The notes under the pieces: generated by a model
What the model was told of the DNA's origin: nothing
Seen by the model: only the letters and a program-made list of their open reading frames with translations
The model's database searches: none
Assembly (NCBI GenBank): GCA_009193035.1
Contig: SWDT01000012.1
Span: 1-64,000, forward strand
Direction of reading: 5' to 3'
DNA length: 64,000 nucleotides
Origin: Halicephalobus mephisto
Lineage: Eukaryota; Nematoda; Chromadorea; Rhabditida; Panagrolaimidae
Shown: positions 1-11,854 of the stretch, piece after piece
How positions within the stretch are numbered: position 1 is the first letter of the stretch
How the letters are laid out: the number at the start of each line of letters is the position of its first letter
Program-made: the position numbers and the translations under genes

Positions 1-54
1 CTAAAAGTTTGATCGTGAACCGAATCTTTCGACTCTAGGTAATAAACAACTCAC

Positions 55-858
55 CGAATATCGGCGGTTTCTCGGAAAATGACGCGATTAGCTTGTCGGA
101 ATTCCTCCTCATTGAACAAAAAACATGTGATAGCTTGGATTATTGTTGACATGGTTTTCCCGATAAGGCACGACATCATTTTGTAAGGAGGAGCAACCTA
201 AAAAACTGAACATCACAAAAGTAAAGACCGGTAGTCTCATGGCAGGTGGAAAATGTGTCATGCGTATGTCTGGATTTTCGTTTCAAATGTCCTTAGAAAA
301 TGAAAATCACGAGAATCATCACATGAGTTGACGCGGATCCAACAAGAAACAATCTCTTTCTCCCATAAGAACTTGATTATTATTTCTCAATCGAAGAAAC
401 GTACTCTCAACCCTTGTCGCATATCCTTGAACCTGGCTCCGCATTTCTTTTCGTCGTTACCAATGCAAATGGTCTTCATCCATTCGGGGTCAGAGAAATC
501 TGTTCCAAAAGCACTGCTTGTCGGCAATAACTGAATTATCATTCTGTTAATTAAGATTAAATCGACATCAACTTACATCGCTATTTTCCTCTTCCATTTT
601 TTTCACATTGGAGAGTTTAATAAGATTATTAGCTCGCCACAACTCTTGTCTTTTAAATATGTTGACTAAATCTTCTTTACGTAAATTTGTTTTTATCGAT
701 CGGCTATCCCCCAATTGAAATGGAATTATAGACCTTTGTGGAGTAATGTAAACAAAGAATGTTGTTATGCCAAATAATGCCAGTATATGACAAAAAGGCA
801 ATCCTCTCAAGAAATGAAGCCGAGGAAACGACAAATGAGAGTTGAACATCTTCAACAT
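55..858 (-). CDS. Nematode carbohydrate sulfotransferase (Sulfotransfer_2 type), 5' part, runs off the left edge
   Basis: Three exons are visible: 577-858, 405-530 and 55-197. The rest lies beyond the window. Exon 1 encodes a short cytosolic tail and one signal-anchor segment (residues about 20-38), so a type II Golgi membrane protein is expected. Exon 2 carries the family's Cys-containing stem (CIGNDEKKCG). Exon 3 carries the 5'-phosphosulfate-binding signature (CLIGKTMSTIIQAITC). These enzymes move sulfate from PAPS to glycans in the Golgi; the acceptor cannot be told from sequence. Exon sizes 282, 126 and 143 are identical to those of the paralogue at 4440-6498, which confirms the splice sites. 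The start is the ATG at 856-858; about 300 bases from this start upstream are almost identical to the paralogue's. The family call is firm. Confidence 0.85.
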
Positions 859-1150
859 GTTAGAAAAGACGAGATTTGAAGAAATACTCTTTGGTTCTGG
901 ATTTCAGATACCCGTTTCCCTTATATCGGGAATAAAATCTCAGAAACTAAATCTACGCAAAACCATTTTGTTACTTCTCTAATCAGATTCAAAAACAAAG
1001 AAACTCTGTAGACACAAAGCATGGAATTCAACCGACGTACAAACTTTAAAATCCCACAACTCCGCTCAGTCGACGTTTCAGAAACACAACCGAGGTGCAA
1101 GACAGTCTTCGACAACATTCACCTCTACATCGGTGTCAATCTGGTTCAGT
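839..1150. repeat. Outer inverted-repeat arm (left), promoter and first codons of a sulfotransferase
   Basis: About 310 bases that reappear almost unchanged in inverse orientation at about 4149-4457. The arm spans the first few codons of the divergently transcribed genes at 858 and 4440 plus their upstream DNA. Identity drops sharply once the coding sequence begins. Both arms contain a 65-codon open frame differing by one residue, which reflects DNA identity and not protein constraint. Confidence 0.85.
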
Positions 1151-1517
1151 TTGGACGAAGATTCCTCCTTTTCTTTCTCTGTCATCAATATACATTAAAT
1201 AAAGCACGATTGGAAGTCGCAAATACTGCAGGACTTTACAGTTTTCCATATGATTACAGAACTCCAAAGTGCTCCACCATTATAGACACCTTGTATCTTT
1301 ACTACATGGATTAGTGGAAAAGTATGGTGTAGTTATATTCATCTTTAAGGATGCGCTGGAAAAATGTTGTTAAAAAATAACAGAACTTCAATCTCATGTT
1401 CATTATTAGCAGTATCGTCTTTAGATTCCGCTGTCCAATTTCGATCAACTTAATCTCTACTATAATTGGCACCTGAGTAGTTAAATAATAATTGTTATTC
1501 TTTTACAAGGAATCTAT
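1151..1517. other. Gene-free stretch
   Basis: AT-rich DNA between the outer arm and the 3' end of the inner sulfotransferase copy. No coding or structural signal was seen. Confidence 0.5.
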
Positions 1518-2617
1518 TTACTTTATGTCTGGCAAGGGGAACCCAAAAAGAACATAATCATAGTAGTAGATTTTTAAAAACAACTTAAAGTTCTCAGGTT
1601 GATATAGCTCTTTGAGTAATTTTTCCCTGTGATCAGTCAGTCCAAAAGTAGAATGGCTCGTTTCACCTGCTGTCATTTGATCATGAATTAAAGTAATTTT
1701 GCCCTCAGGCACTCCTTGTTTCCTGAAGATTGATGCAAGTTGGTTCCAGAAACTTTCGGTGCTGCTTCGGGAATACTTGAGAATAGTGTAATTCCGGAAC
1801 ATGGAAGCTCCCATATCGCAGCCCCAGTTTTGCGGAAAGAAGTGAAGAACTTCCATGTTGTGCTCTTCCAATGAGGTGTTCTCTATGACCTTGTCTAGGC
1901 TTCTCAAAAAGCAGGGGAGGTCGGTTTTGCATCCAAAACAATGATGCGGATAAATTCCCAGTTTTTGTGAATTCTGCATTTGTCGAGGAACCCACTGATG
2001 AACCTTTCTACAGGCTCTCTGACCACGACCAGATGTGTCCAGAGAGATGCATTCTCATCTGTATAGTTGGAGTTTCTCATCTCCTTCATAGCCGCAATCG
2101 TTGGAGCTTTATTGAGTTGTTTGCAGAACCTGCAAAGAACGAGGTTATACTGAGACTACAAAGACAACAATTATACTTATGATAAAAGGATTCCCCGTAG
2201 ATGGTCTTATTGTGCTTCAGGAAGTTGTCAGTATCATAGAGTAAGCAGATGATGGCTGTCATTAGAGTGGACATGTTCTTCGATATTATGCAGAGATTCA
2301 GGTTATATTGAGGTGCAAACTAAGAAGGAATTTTGCTTTTTCTTGTATTGGCTAAAAACCTTACTGCATATCGCGAATGTAGATGAAAGAACGGCCTTTA
2401 GCTTATGGCAGTAATTGTAGTTCTCACCAGCACAAGAAAATATCGCCGTCGACTGATTCACATACGAGTTGTTGCCAGGATGGGAGCCACATTCACTCAA
2501 ACTGGTTCTTCTGTAAAACAACAAAAGCATGAGCCATACACTCAGAACCACAATTATCAATGTGTAGCGATTGCAACAATATTTCGTATGACTTCTTGAG
2601 GTCAATAACTTAATCAT
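1518..2617 (-). pseudogene. Sulfotransferase copy with one frameshift
   Basis: Exons are 2360-2617, 2177-2319 and 1518-2129. Exon 1 encodes a signal anchor, starting at the ATG ending at 2617; the further open frame to 2635 begins with GTG. Exon 2 is 143 bases, the same size as exon 3 of both neighbouring paralogues, and holds the 5'-PSB signature (SKNMSTLMTAIICLL). Exon 3 holds the 3'-PB motif (VVREPVERFISGFLDKC), then the Cys-rich CFGCKTDLPCFL stretch and a normal family C-terminus. Between FLDKC and CFGC the frame shifts at about 1950-1982, with no GT-AG pair that would repair it. The introns that split this region in the 4440-6498 gene are absent. It is probably a pseudogene, although a sequence error or unusual splicing is possible. 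Confidence 0.7.
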
Positions 2618-2702
2618 AATTTCATTCCCGTTCACATAAAAACATGTTTTCGAATTTAGTTTATATAATGGACGATAATCATCGCCGCTACTACTTACCG
2701 AG

Positions 2703-3436
2703 ATAAAAGTAGAGTGGTTGATTGGATCTAGGAGTTTCAGTCATTCTTTGCAGCTCTGAGAGCGGTTTCTTTGTTGTTTCCGGAAAGTAGAACTTGTACG
2801 AAATTTCTTCCAGTGCCGTGATCTACGAAGGGATCGACGCAAAATCAAAGTAAAATTGCGAAATTTGCACACAACGCCCGGGCAAGCGGCTAGTACTTAC
2901 TCACCTATTTCAGGTTATTTCTCAATCTGAATTCCGTAGTTTTACCCGCAATATACGTTATGTTATGTATGGGAAAAAGGAATAACTAAGGCAAATAGCA
3001 GTTTTAACATCTGAAACGACATTAACAGGGTCAAAATGAAATTCATATTTCGATATGCAAGATTATTTTATCAACATTTCAAGGAACATGAACCAACGTT
3101 CTACCATGGATAATTAAAGCCTTAAGCATTCGTTGTCCTTATTAACTAAATTGTATTGTTACTAACAATATATAAATAAGAGAAAATTTCGAATATAATT
3201 CCCCATATGATTATTAAGGAATAACCTGAAATGGGTGAGGAAGTACTAGCCGCTTGCCCGGGCGTTGTGTGCAAATTTCGCAATTTTACTTTGATTTTGC
3301 GTCGATCCCTTCGTAGATCACGGCACTGGAAGAAATTTCGTAGCAGTTCTACTTTCAGGAAACAACAAAGAAACCGCTCTCAGAGCTGCAAAGAATGACT
3401 GAAACTCCTAGATCCAATCAACCACTCTACTTTTAC
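2703..3436. mobile_element. Foldback (palindromic) element with about 217-base inverted termini
   Basis: Bases 2703-2918 match the reverse complement of 3220-3436 with only scattered differences, separated by an AT-rich spacer of about 300 bases. Both arms carry a GC-rich island, CGCCCGGGCAAGCGGCTAG. There is no open frame, so if mobile it would be non-autonomous. It lies at the symmetry centre of the sulfotransferase inverted duplication. Confidence 0.75.
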
Positions 3437-3759
3437 TTTAATAGTCAATAACGATGATGCTCGTCTATTATATGAATGAAATTCAAAAGCACATTTCGAT
3501 GTGAACGAAAATCAAATTATCCACAATATTCTATGACGTATATTCTACTGAAAATTGTGATTTTAACCATTTTGCTCAAGATTCTATTTTCCTATAGGCA
3601 AAAAATGTCGGATTGGATCCCTTACGTTGTTTAACTATTTAGGTGAATACTACAACTATTGTTAAGTCACTTTTTCACCATTAATCACAATATCCCATAC
3701 ATTTTTCTACTATTATGGAGGTATTAAAAAGTTAATCTTAGTTCATACTTCGGTATAAA
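3437..3759. other. Gene-free stretch
   Basis: AT-rich spacer between the foldback element and the degraded sulfotransferase copy. Nothing recognisable. Confidence 0.4.
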
Positions 3760-4150
3760 TTGAACATTTGTGCAATTCCAAATATCATGTCTTCCTCAAT
3801 GAGTACTATTGAATGTTTACTGTACGATGCAGACAAGTTTTTGAAGTACAAGAGGACTATCACTAGACAATCTGTGGGGTTGAGCATTGTTTTTGTCTTT
3901 TCACTCCTATATAGTCTCTTCCTCTGTAGAATCTATGAAATGAATAATGAAGCTTTGGCTATTCTTTCCGTTTAAGAGAAGAAAAATTCCAACTATACAG
4001 ATGAGAATATATCTCTCTGGACACATCTGGTGGTGGTCAGAGAGCCTGTAGAAAGGTTCATTAATGGGTTTCTTGACAAATGCACAAGATTTGGGAAACC
4101 CATCCAAAATACTGTTTTGGATGCGAAGCCGATATTCTCTGCTTTCTGAG
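3760..4150 (+). pseudogene. Degraded sulfotransferase copy, truncated by the outer repeat arm
   Basis: Mirror-image relative of the 1518-2617 copy. It keeps a 5'-PSB-like block (MSSSMSTIECLLYDADKF), where three residues of the usual motif are missing, an intron-like gap, and the 3'-PB block (VVREPVERFINGFLDKC) at about 4029-4083. An in-frame TAA near 3973 separates the blocks. The same frameshift as in the left copy follows FLDKC, and homology stops near 4150 at the border of the outer repeat arm. No N-terminal exon or C-terminal domain remains. Confidence 0.75.
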
Positions 4151-4457
4151 AAACCAGATTGGGACCGATGTAGAGGTGAATGTTGTCGAAGACTGTCTTG
4201 CACCTCGGTTGTGTTTCTGAAACGTCGACTGAGTGGAGTTGTGGGATTTTAAAGTTTGTACGTCGGTTGAATTCCATGCTTTGTGTCTACAGAGTTTCTT
4301 TGTTTTTGAATCTGATTAGAGAAGTAACAAAATGGTTTTGCGTAGATTTAGTTTCTGAGATTTTATTCCCGATATAAGGGAAACGGGTATCTGAAATCCA
4401 GAACCAAAGAGTATTTCTTCAAATCTCGTCTTTTATAACATGTTGAAGATGTTCAAC
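4149..4457. repeat. Outer inverted-repeat arm (right)
   Basis: Reverse complement of about 839-1150 with a few mismatches. Its outer edge enters the first codons of the sulfotransferase gene beginning at 4440. It probably supplies the promoter of that gene. Confidence 0.85.
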
Positions 4458-6498
4458 TCAAAATTACAATTTTTTGGATATTGTCCTTTGAAATTACCAA
4501 CATTACTATATCTGCCAGTAATACTTATCATGGCTATATATTATATTTATATTACTAAGTCAAATACTATTGCTCCATCTTTATTTGAACTCAATCAGCC
4601 ATTAAAGAAAACTTTTTCTGATAAAGAATTAATTGCAAATTTGAGATCTCATGAACTTGAACGCGCTAAAAGTATAATTAATCTTTCTCGCATAAACAGC
4701 CTAATGAGAAAAAATAGCGATGTAAGTTCATATACATTTGAAAAGAAATTAACAATATGAAAATCTAGTTATTACCAACAAGCAGTGCTTTTGGAACAGA
4801 TTTCTCTAACTCTGATTGGATAAATACCCTTTGTATTGGTAGCGACGAAAAAAGATGTGCAACAAAGTTTAAAGATATGCAAGCATCGTTAAGGGTAAGT
4901 CTCTTCGTACAAAATTTTGTTTCCAAGCTTATGTTAGTGTTGGATCGTCGCTGGGGAATCCGGATCCGCGTGTAGATACAAATAAATGGGAACAACTTTA
5001 TTGGGGCCTCAGGCACGAGATAAAACATAACTCTATCATAAATATTGCGCAATCTCTAAATTGCCGCCAAAAGACAATCGTACGCCTTTCGTCGATCCTC
5101 AGGGTATTTCCCTTTGGGACCAAGGCGGTGTGGCTTGCGTTCAAATAGATCACGCACAATCCAACAGTTAGAAATGTTAATATTGTTTGTGACAGAATCA
5201 ATATCTATTTATTGAATGGTACTTTAGATCTTTATCCTTTGAGGGCGATTTTAATTAGTCATCATGAGCACAATAGTCAATTTTAGTTCTTAAAACAGAT
5301 ACAAAATTAGCTGTAAATCAATGAGAATTGAGAAATCTTATTATATTTAAAAACAACGACGGTCATTGCAGTTGTATTAACAGCAATCGTTGTAGTATCA
5401 TGAAGAATTCAATACTTCATAGTCGTTAATTCCAAAAATTTTTACTTGATTTTAGATAATTCTGGAAATTTTAACGAAATTCTGAAACACTTTAGAAATT
5501 TTATCAAAAGTTTATTTCTACAAAGCTAATAGTTGTGCCTCAACCTTAGATGGTATCTAATATATTTTTCAACTATAATGAACCCTTCGCTTTAGTCTGC
5601 TCCTTCTTACAAAACTCTGACATGTATTATTCGGAAAAATATGTTTACAATACTTCAAGCCTTAATGTGTTTCTTGTTTAATGAAGAGAAGTTCAAACAA
5701 GCTAACCGTATTTTCACTCTTGAAGGTTATAAGTTTCGGTTAGTTTTTCATTACCTAGAAGTTATAAGATTCCATTCCAAATAGTTATATAATTGCCGCA
5801 AATTTTAGATTGTGTTGGAATCAAAACGAGTACACTTCCATTGCTCAAGCGAGGGAGTTGTTGAATTTGACTTATCATGAAGATAATGATTGGCTTTATC
5901 TTGCACCCATCAGGGATCCAATAGAAAGATTTGTATCGGCTTATGTCGATAGATGTGTTAGGTAGTAAGCCAAATATTTAACATTTGTTCATTTATAAAT
6001 TCTAGACAACCTAGAGCAGATGGATGTAATTACTGTAAAAGGAATATGACTTGTTTTGTAATCAAAGAATATGAAAAAGTAATGAAAAAATCAGTTTTTG
6101 AAGTATTTCCAAAAACTTTTGAAGACCTTCATTTCTTTCCGCAAACATGGTATGAGAGATTTCGAACTTAAATTAAAGTTCAATTATTTAGGAACTGTAA
6201 TTTCTCATCTGAAATGGGAAAGTACAAACTTCTTCGTTATTCTTCTGCCCCAGAGTATACTGAGAGATATATAAATGATCTTTTTGACCTTCTGCGTATT
6301 CAGAAGGTTCCTCAAGAATCTCTTCAATTCATTAGAGACCAAATAACAGGCGGAAGAACAGTTCAGTCCACTGTCACTTCTGATGCTCGAGTTTTTTACG
6401 AAAAAAGATTAAGATCAAGTCCTTTCCTTATGGAATACATTATACGGATGTATTATTGGGATTACAAACTTTTAGGATTCCAATTGCCTACATTCTAG
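4440..6498 (+). CDS. Nematode carbohydrate sulfotransferase (Sulfotransfer_2 type)
   Basis: Six exons: 4440-4721, 4769-4894, 5596-5738, 5809-5961, 6006-6149, 6192-6498, giving 384 residues. There is a signal anchor at about residues 22-41 and a Cys stem (CIGSDEKRC). The 5'-PSB region is CIIRKNMFTILQALMC (146-161), and the 3'-PB motif is PIRDPIERFVSAYVDRC with Arg219 and Ser227. A Cys-rich segment (CNYCKRNMTC) and the typical tail ending in YYWDYKLLGFQLP follow. It is predicted to be a Golgi PAPS-dependent glycan sulfotransferase. Oddly, the Ser of the usual KNMST in the 5'-PSB motif is Phe here. Intron 2 (701 bases) is much longer than the others. The protein is complete and all exon phases agree. 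Confidence 0.88.
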
Positions 6499-7768
6499 TA
6501 TTATTGTCACTTTTTATTAATTGAATTGGTTATGATTATCATAGTTTTTCAAGATTTAGTTTACGCCGATATAGTTTTCTGTATACAGTTTGGAAGTAAA
6601 AATTTTGATAACTCTTAAAAGACAACAAATTGCACTTGTATTTGAATAATTGGTTTTAATTTGGAAGTCTATACCTGAATGTGACACTGACCAAATGATG
6701 AGGTTATCTCATTCTTTGCCTTTAATCATTGTAAAAGAATTTTCCAACACATACTCCCATTTTTTTACATCTCAAAACTGAAAGAATATATTTTATGAAT
6801 TTTTTAGGTATAACTCCGGAAGTTGGAATTGAAAACATTGGAAGTTGAGGACGATACACATTTATTAAACACAATGTTGGTTAGATTCTAATTATGAAAT
6901 CAGTGAAAGCTGCAAATTCGAATTCTAAGAACATGATACCTCACCTTTAATTTTAACTAGAGAATTAGTTGGTATTTTTTTGTCTATTACGTTTTCTAAT
7001 CTATTGTTTTTAAATCTCACTGGACAAATCGACATACCAAAAAGCTTTGATATAGATTTATTTTTTAAGATTTAATTTGCGATTTAAGAAAAAATTAATA
7101 AATGAAATTTAGATCCATATATTTTTTCTTAAACATAATCTTTTTTGTTTTGTAAATGCTCTACTTTCATTTACTATATCTTGATTCTTATTCTGTGGAG
7201 GCGTCAACACTGATATAATTATTAGAAGTGTCTGCAATGGACAATATACTGTATTTATGTTCCTAGCTAGAATGATAGTATCTCATCTTTATTGAAGATT
7301 CGAATAATGGGCTTTAGAATACTTTAACAACAAACTATCTGGTTAGATATTGTTAATCAACATAATCGCTGTAAAAAATGGTATAATGGAAAATGTGCCT
7401 CTAAGAGATCTGAAGCAAAGGTTGGGTAAAATTTGGACTTCATTTGTTCGGAATGGGTGAAATTGTTATGTCACAGTTATTTTTTGCTGTATATTACGAT
7501 ATTATAAGAACATTCACTTTTGTGGGTATTCTTAATATTTTAAATGGTATTCATCAATCTTTTCACTTCTACTGGCTTGAGAAACAGAACTTGATTTATC
7601 AAGAAAATGGGTGTTCAGTTATCTAGATTTGAGAATAAAGTTAGATTTTATTTTTACTTTCTTCAGGAAAATCGCAAAAACAATTGTCTATATTCTATTC
7701 GATGAACATCATTGGGTGAAAGAGAAAAGGAAATATATCAAAATCAACCACCTGCATCGATAGCAGCA
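6499..7768. other. Intergenic region
   Basis: AT-rich. A short stretch near 7320-7430 could encode a Cys/Lys-rich peptide like a family exon, but it has no usable splice context and I do not call a gene. Confidence 0.4.
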
Positions 7769-9091
7769 ATGGTTTCTTATAATGAACTACAAATGTCTTA
7801 TAGAATGAGGGTGATTATGATGATTCTCATAACCATATTATTTATTGCTTTGTGTAATATTGCATTCTCTAATGGTAAAGAAAAGAAATCAGTGGGATTA
7901 GCTGAGAAGAATCCGTTAAACACACGAATTAATAGATGGAAATCGGTGAGAAGTTTGGATTAGAACATTTAACTATTTAAAATCGAACATTTAAAATAAT
8001 TTAGAAGTTGTACTGTTTTAAAAATTAAAGAAATTTCATTAAAACACATTCCTAACATTTTCAACGCGTTCGAAAATTTTAGAATACGATGTTTACATTA
8101 ATCTATAATGTTCAAAAAGCATCTAATACGTTATGAACAATGCTAGAACCCTATCTAATATTTTGTATTCTCATTATTCATAAAACCTGATTATTAGAAC
8201 AATCATTTCAGAACGAGTTAACAGACGAAATAATTCAACAAAGTCTTTCCTGCTTGACTAGTAGACTAAGAGCCTCAATTGACGGTAATTTCACCAAAGA
8301 ATGGAGAAGTCTCGAATCCAACGTAAATGTAAGACCTCTCAATTTTCTTATTCCCTAATTCCTACTCTTCAGGAATGTTCCCGACCTGTTGTCGATTTGC
8401 TTCCGATTCAAAAGCTTCGAGCTTTGGATGAATTAAAATACTTTGTTCAGCCAATCTACGCTGACGAAGACTGTAACGTCATCACCCTCGGAATAGGAAG
8501 AGATGTTAACGCAGAGGAAGCTCTTTTTGCCAAGTATCCCCAATGCAAATTCCTAGGAGTTGACCCGGATGAGTACTCTTCGGGATGGCTTTATAGACAT
8601 CGATTAAATGGGAAATATATTAAGGGTCTCGTAGGAGTTAAAAGCGGAGTTTATAATTCTAGTATCATCGGAAACACGAACAAAAACTACCATACTGAAC
8701 AACTCGATCACTTTTCTTTCATTGAGCTTCTTGAGAAATATAATGATGGGAAAGTGATTGATTTGTTGTTGATGGATATTGAAGGGAATGAGTACGACCT
8801 CTGGAAACACATGATTGGTAATTCTCTTTGTTCACCAATTAACTTGGATAATTTTATTTTCCAGATTACCCAGAACTCTATCCTCCAATCTGTCAGATTA
8901 ATATCGAGTTCCATGATCCCAGGGAACAAAATGCCCTAGATCAATTAGAAGTATTTTTGAGAATGACGGAAAAGGGAAAGTACTTGTATTTGAACATTGA
9001 CCATACTCCAGGGTGGTTCAGAAGAAGTTACATGATTAACGTCCAAGACAATAGATGTAGATATGCCTATCTTGGGTTCAATGACAAATAG
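7769..9091 (+). CDS. FkbM-type SAM-dependent methyltransferase with N-terminal membrane anchor
   Basis: Four exons: 7769-7945, 8212-8322 (or 8328), 8373-8817, 8865-9091, about 319 residues. The start is the ATG at 7769; the upstream in-frame TTG is not a credible start. Residues 14-34 form one hydrophobic anchor. The domain begins near the Cys-Pro region, with NVITLGIGRDVNAEEALF resembling the SAM-binding loop and LLLMDIEGNEYDLW matching the FkbM D-x-E-G-x-E acidic motif. It ends with INIEFH, a strand and loop typical of Methyltransf_21. This family is expanded in nematodes; the substrate is unknown and may be a glycan or secreted metabolite. Confidence 0.85.
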
Positions 9092-9530
9092 GGCTAAAAA
9101 CATCAACGTAAATAAGATTCATGATCTTATTTTAGAACAAACATTTGAATGTTCTGTTACCCCCGAATTAGATTCATAATCGATAGTCCAACTATATTTG
9201 AGGTAAGAAATATCCGAACGTTATTTGCAAATGATAAATATGGATGTATAATTATTAAATTTCTTTCATTTCCAATTGTGTATAAAACTTTTTTCGAATA
9301 ATTGTGGATTTCTATCAAAAATAGCAAATGAACATTTTGACAGCAATTGTGAGATGTGCTGATAAACATCGAAAATGTGATTTCTGATTCGGGACAATTT
9401 TGTAAGAAAGTAGTTACGGTCAGTGCAAATATGCAAGTAAACTATCCAAACTTTAAAAGTAAATTTGTCATTCTTATTCAAAAACCGAAAAACGTATTTT
9501 AAACTGTTTTAAAAAAACTATCTTAATTAG
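9092..9530. other. Convergent intergenic region
   Basis: 3' flanks of two convergent genes. No gene or repeat seen. Confidence 0.4.
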
Positions 9531-11019
9531 TTAATTTATAATTTTTATTCGAATAAACTTTTCAAAACACCCGTTTTCCATTATTTTAATGACTGTTGGA
9601 CCTATAGTTGTTGTTAAGGAGAAAATGTCGGATAATTTGTATTTCTTGAATTGTGAAACAATTTGAGCACATTTGAGGCCAACAACTGCTGGTATTTTGC
9701 AACTCAGATGGGTCGGACATCCGGGGGTCTTTTTTGAGAGAAATTTATAATAACATGTATTTATGTGGTCGTAATAATGGAATGTCGATGAATTCAGATT
9801 AGGGACCATATGGAACCGTGAAGCGAAATTTTCTTCAATAGTAGTTGCGATTTCGGTGGAAATAACCGAATCTATCAGATTTCGATAGCTTCCGTTCTTT
9901 AAAAACACCCAATCCCGCAAATGAATGAAATGACCTCGATTAACCTCTACATCTATCCTCTGGGAACCACTTTTGAGCAAATAAGCCCAATGGATCCAGA
10001 CAGCTTCTACATGCTTCGTATTGTAGACAGACTTGGCTAATGATCTTTTTGGACCGATTTTTATGGTTTTCAACGATTTTGAAATCTGGAAATTCTTCAA
10101 CTTCTCAGCTACTTGGATTCCTGAATTCAGTCTCTGGAAAACGAGGAAGGCAGCCATTGAATGGATGTTCCAGAAGTCCAATAATTCCTTGTACAGATTG
10201 CCCGTCTTGATAGGAATCAACACATCATCGACATCACTGACAATAACGAAATCTGCAGCTTCTCTATATTTCAAGAAGCAATCAGAATGAGCGGCTGCTT
10301 GATTACGATATTGCATTTCGTATTTAGTCTGGTTTGTTAATTCCTGAAGGACCCAGGGATTGATTTCGATAATTTTGAGTTTTTCGTAGGTTTGTAGCAA
10401 TTGGTAAATAGGCAATGTTGCTGACATAAAGTAGTATGCCTGTAAATGAACTCCGTAATATTTGTACAGTTCAATACTAGTAATGATCAACTGCCATCTT
10501 TCGTTGAAGAAAAGTGGAGAGAAACAGGAAACCAAAGGAAAACGTTCTTTCACCGGATGTCTGATAGGTATTGGGACAGTTTTTTCTCTTATGAACTGTT
10601 TTGTCGTGAGACCAAAGAAGTTCGGATTTCTCACCGATTTGCAAGTAGCAATGAAAGTTTGCATTCTGAAGTGAAAATATGTTTTTGTTGTTTAAAAAGT
10701 TGAAAAGTAACCTTCCCTACCTGCAGATCTGGACCGGGATAAAAGCATCCCGAGGCTTGGTTACTGTGATCGATTCATGAGTCTGATTTCTGGACACACA
10801 GAGCCATTCCTGATTCCGTGACACGCTTTGGTCTGCATTTAATAATAAGGCCACAGTATCGTCTTCGTAGAATTTAGAAACTTCATAATAAGTGCTCGAA
10901 ACCACTATCCAATTGCCGATTGGATTGCTGTGAATATTTACGAAATAATTTATTAAAAAAATAATAAAAATAAAAACCAGTACTTTCTTAACTTTTTTTA
11001 GCACTATTTCCGTTAGCAT
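9531..11019 (-). CDS. Glycosyltransferase family 92 (DUF23) protein
   Basis: Two exons, 10721-11019 and 9531-10665, 477 residues. There is a short cytosolic tail and an uncleaved anchor at about residues 14-29, so a type II Golgi protein. The domain shows the GT92 order: CFSPLFFNERWQ, then a helix-rich block ending in YYGVHLQAYYF, then the metal/nucleotide-binding DxD site in FVIVSDVDDVL (residues 244-247), then VEAVWIHW and RGHFIHLRDW. Members studied in C. elegans (GALT-1) galactosylate core fucose on N-glycans; whether this one does is inference. The start ATG at 11017-11019 precedes the anchor. It lies tail-to-tail with the methyltransferase. Confidence 0.87.
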
Positions 11020-11854
11020 CTCTGACAGTTTAATTTTTCACTGAATTAAGTGTGATATAAACAATGTACGTAAAATCCAAATATCACACAATTCCCTCAG
11101 GAAGTCTCCGTCCTGTCATCCGACACGCCCAGATCGCAATATAAGGCCAGGAAAAACTAAACCCTGCGAAGAGAGGGAATCAGATTGTCTATTGAATCTA
11201 TTGGATTTCTGTAGAGCTCAGTCGACTCGGGCTGACGAGCCTGGGGATATATCTCCTTTCAATTTGCTTGATAATGTTGAATAAATTTATTTGGCAAACT
11301 GCCTATAGTAGGAACCTCAATCCTCCGCTTGGTCTCGGAACCGTGTAACTATCATCACGTACTCAACATTCTACGCCGCTTCAAAGACCCATACTACATT
11401 TGGCGACGACCGCAAAACTGAAATAATCAAGGAGTCCCTAACAGATAGACTCTGGTCAATAGTCTTGAGAATGGAGAGCCAGCAGTCGTGCATGTGTACA
11501 GCAGAAATCCTCATTTTCATCAAGATAAGAAATATAATCAGGATAAAAGTAGGAAAACAAACGTGAAAGGTACACTGACAAACAAATACAAGCATATTAG
11601 CGGCTTGGAAAGCTAAAAATTCAAAATAAAGCAAAAGGCCTACCAAAATAAAATACAGTAGCCTTTCTTCCAGAAACAATATAAGACACCCACATCATAA
11701 GCAAGTAGGAAAATCAGATTGATAAAATCAAATAGGGCAACCCAGATCTTTTACATGGCACAGATAGATAGAGTCAATTGCTAAATCATCATTACTCAGA
11801 AAAATGGGGGCAAAGTAAAATAATATAAAAATCCACTTTGGCGAGAGCAGAATC
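11020..11854. other. Flank of a decayed retroelement
   Basis: No intact frame. Short coding-like fragments and a GAATAAA near 11278 fit an eroded LTR or gag region belonging to the downstream integrase, but no LTR borders could be fixed by eye. Confidence 0.35.

Noticed and set aside
921..1118. 65-codon frame almost identical to one at 4180-4377, looking like a conserved protein pair
   Set aside because: Both lie inside the inverted-repeat arms, run antisense to known upstream DNA, and are conserved only because the DNA is. No splice or start context.
4895..5595. Long second intron of the sulfotransferase gene containing a frame with protein-like stretches
   Set aside because: The family shows exon 2 joining directly to exon 3, and the in-between frame has stops in the needed phase.
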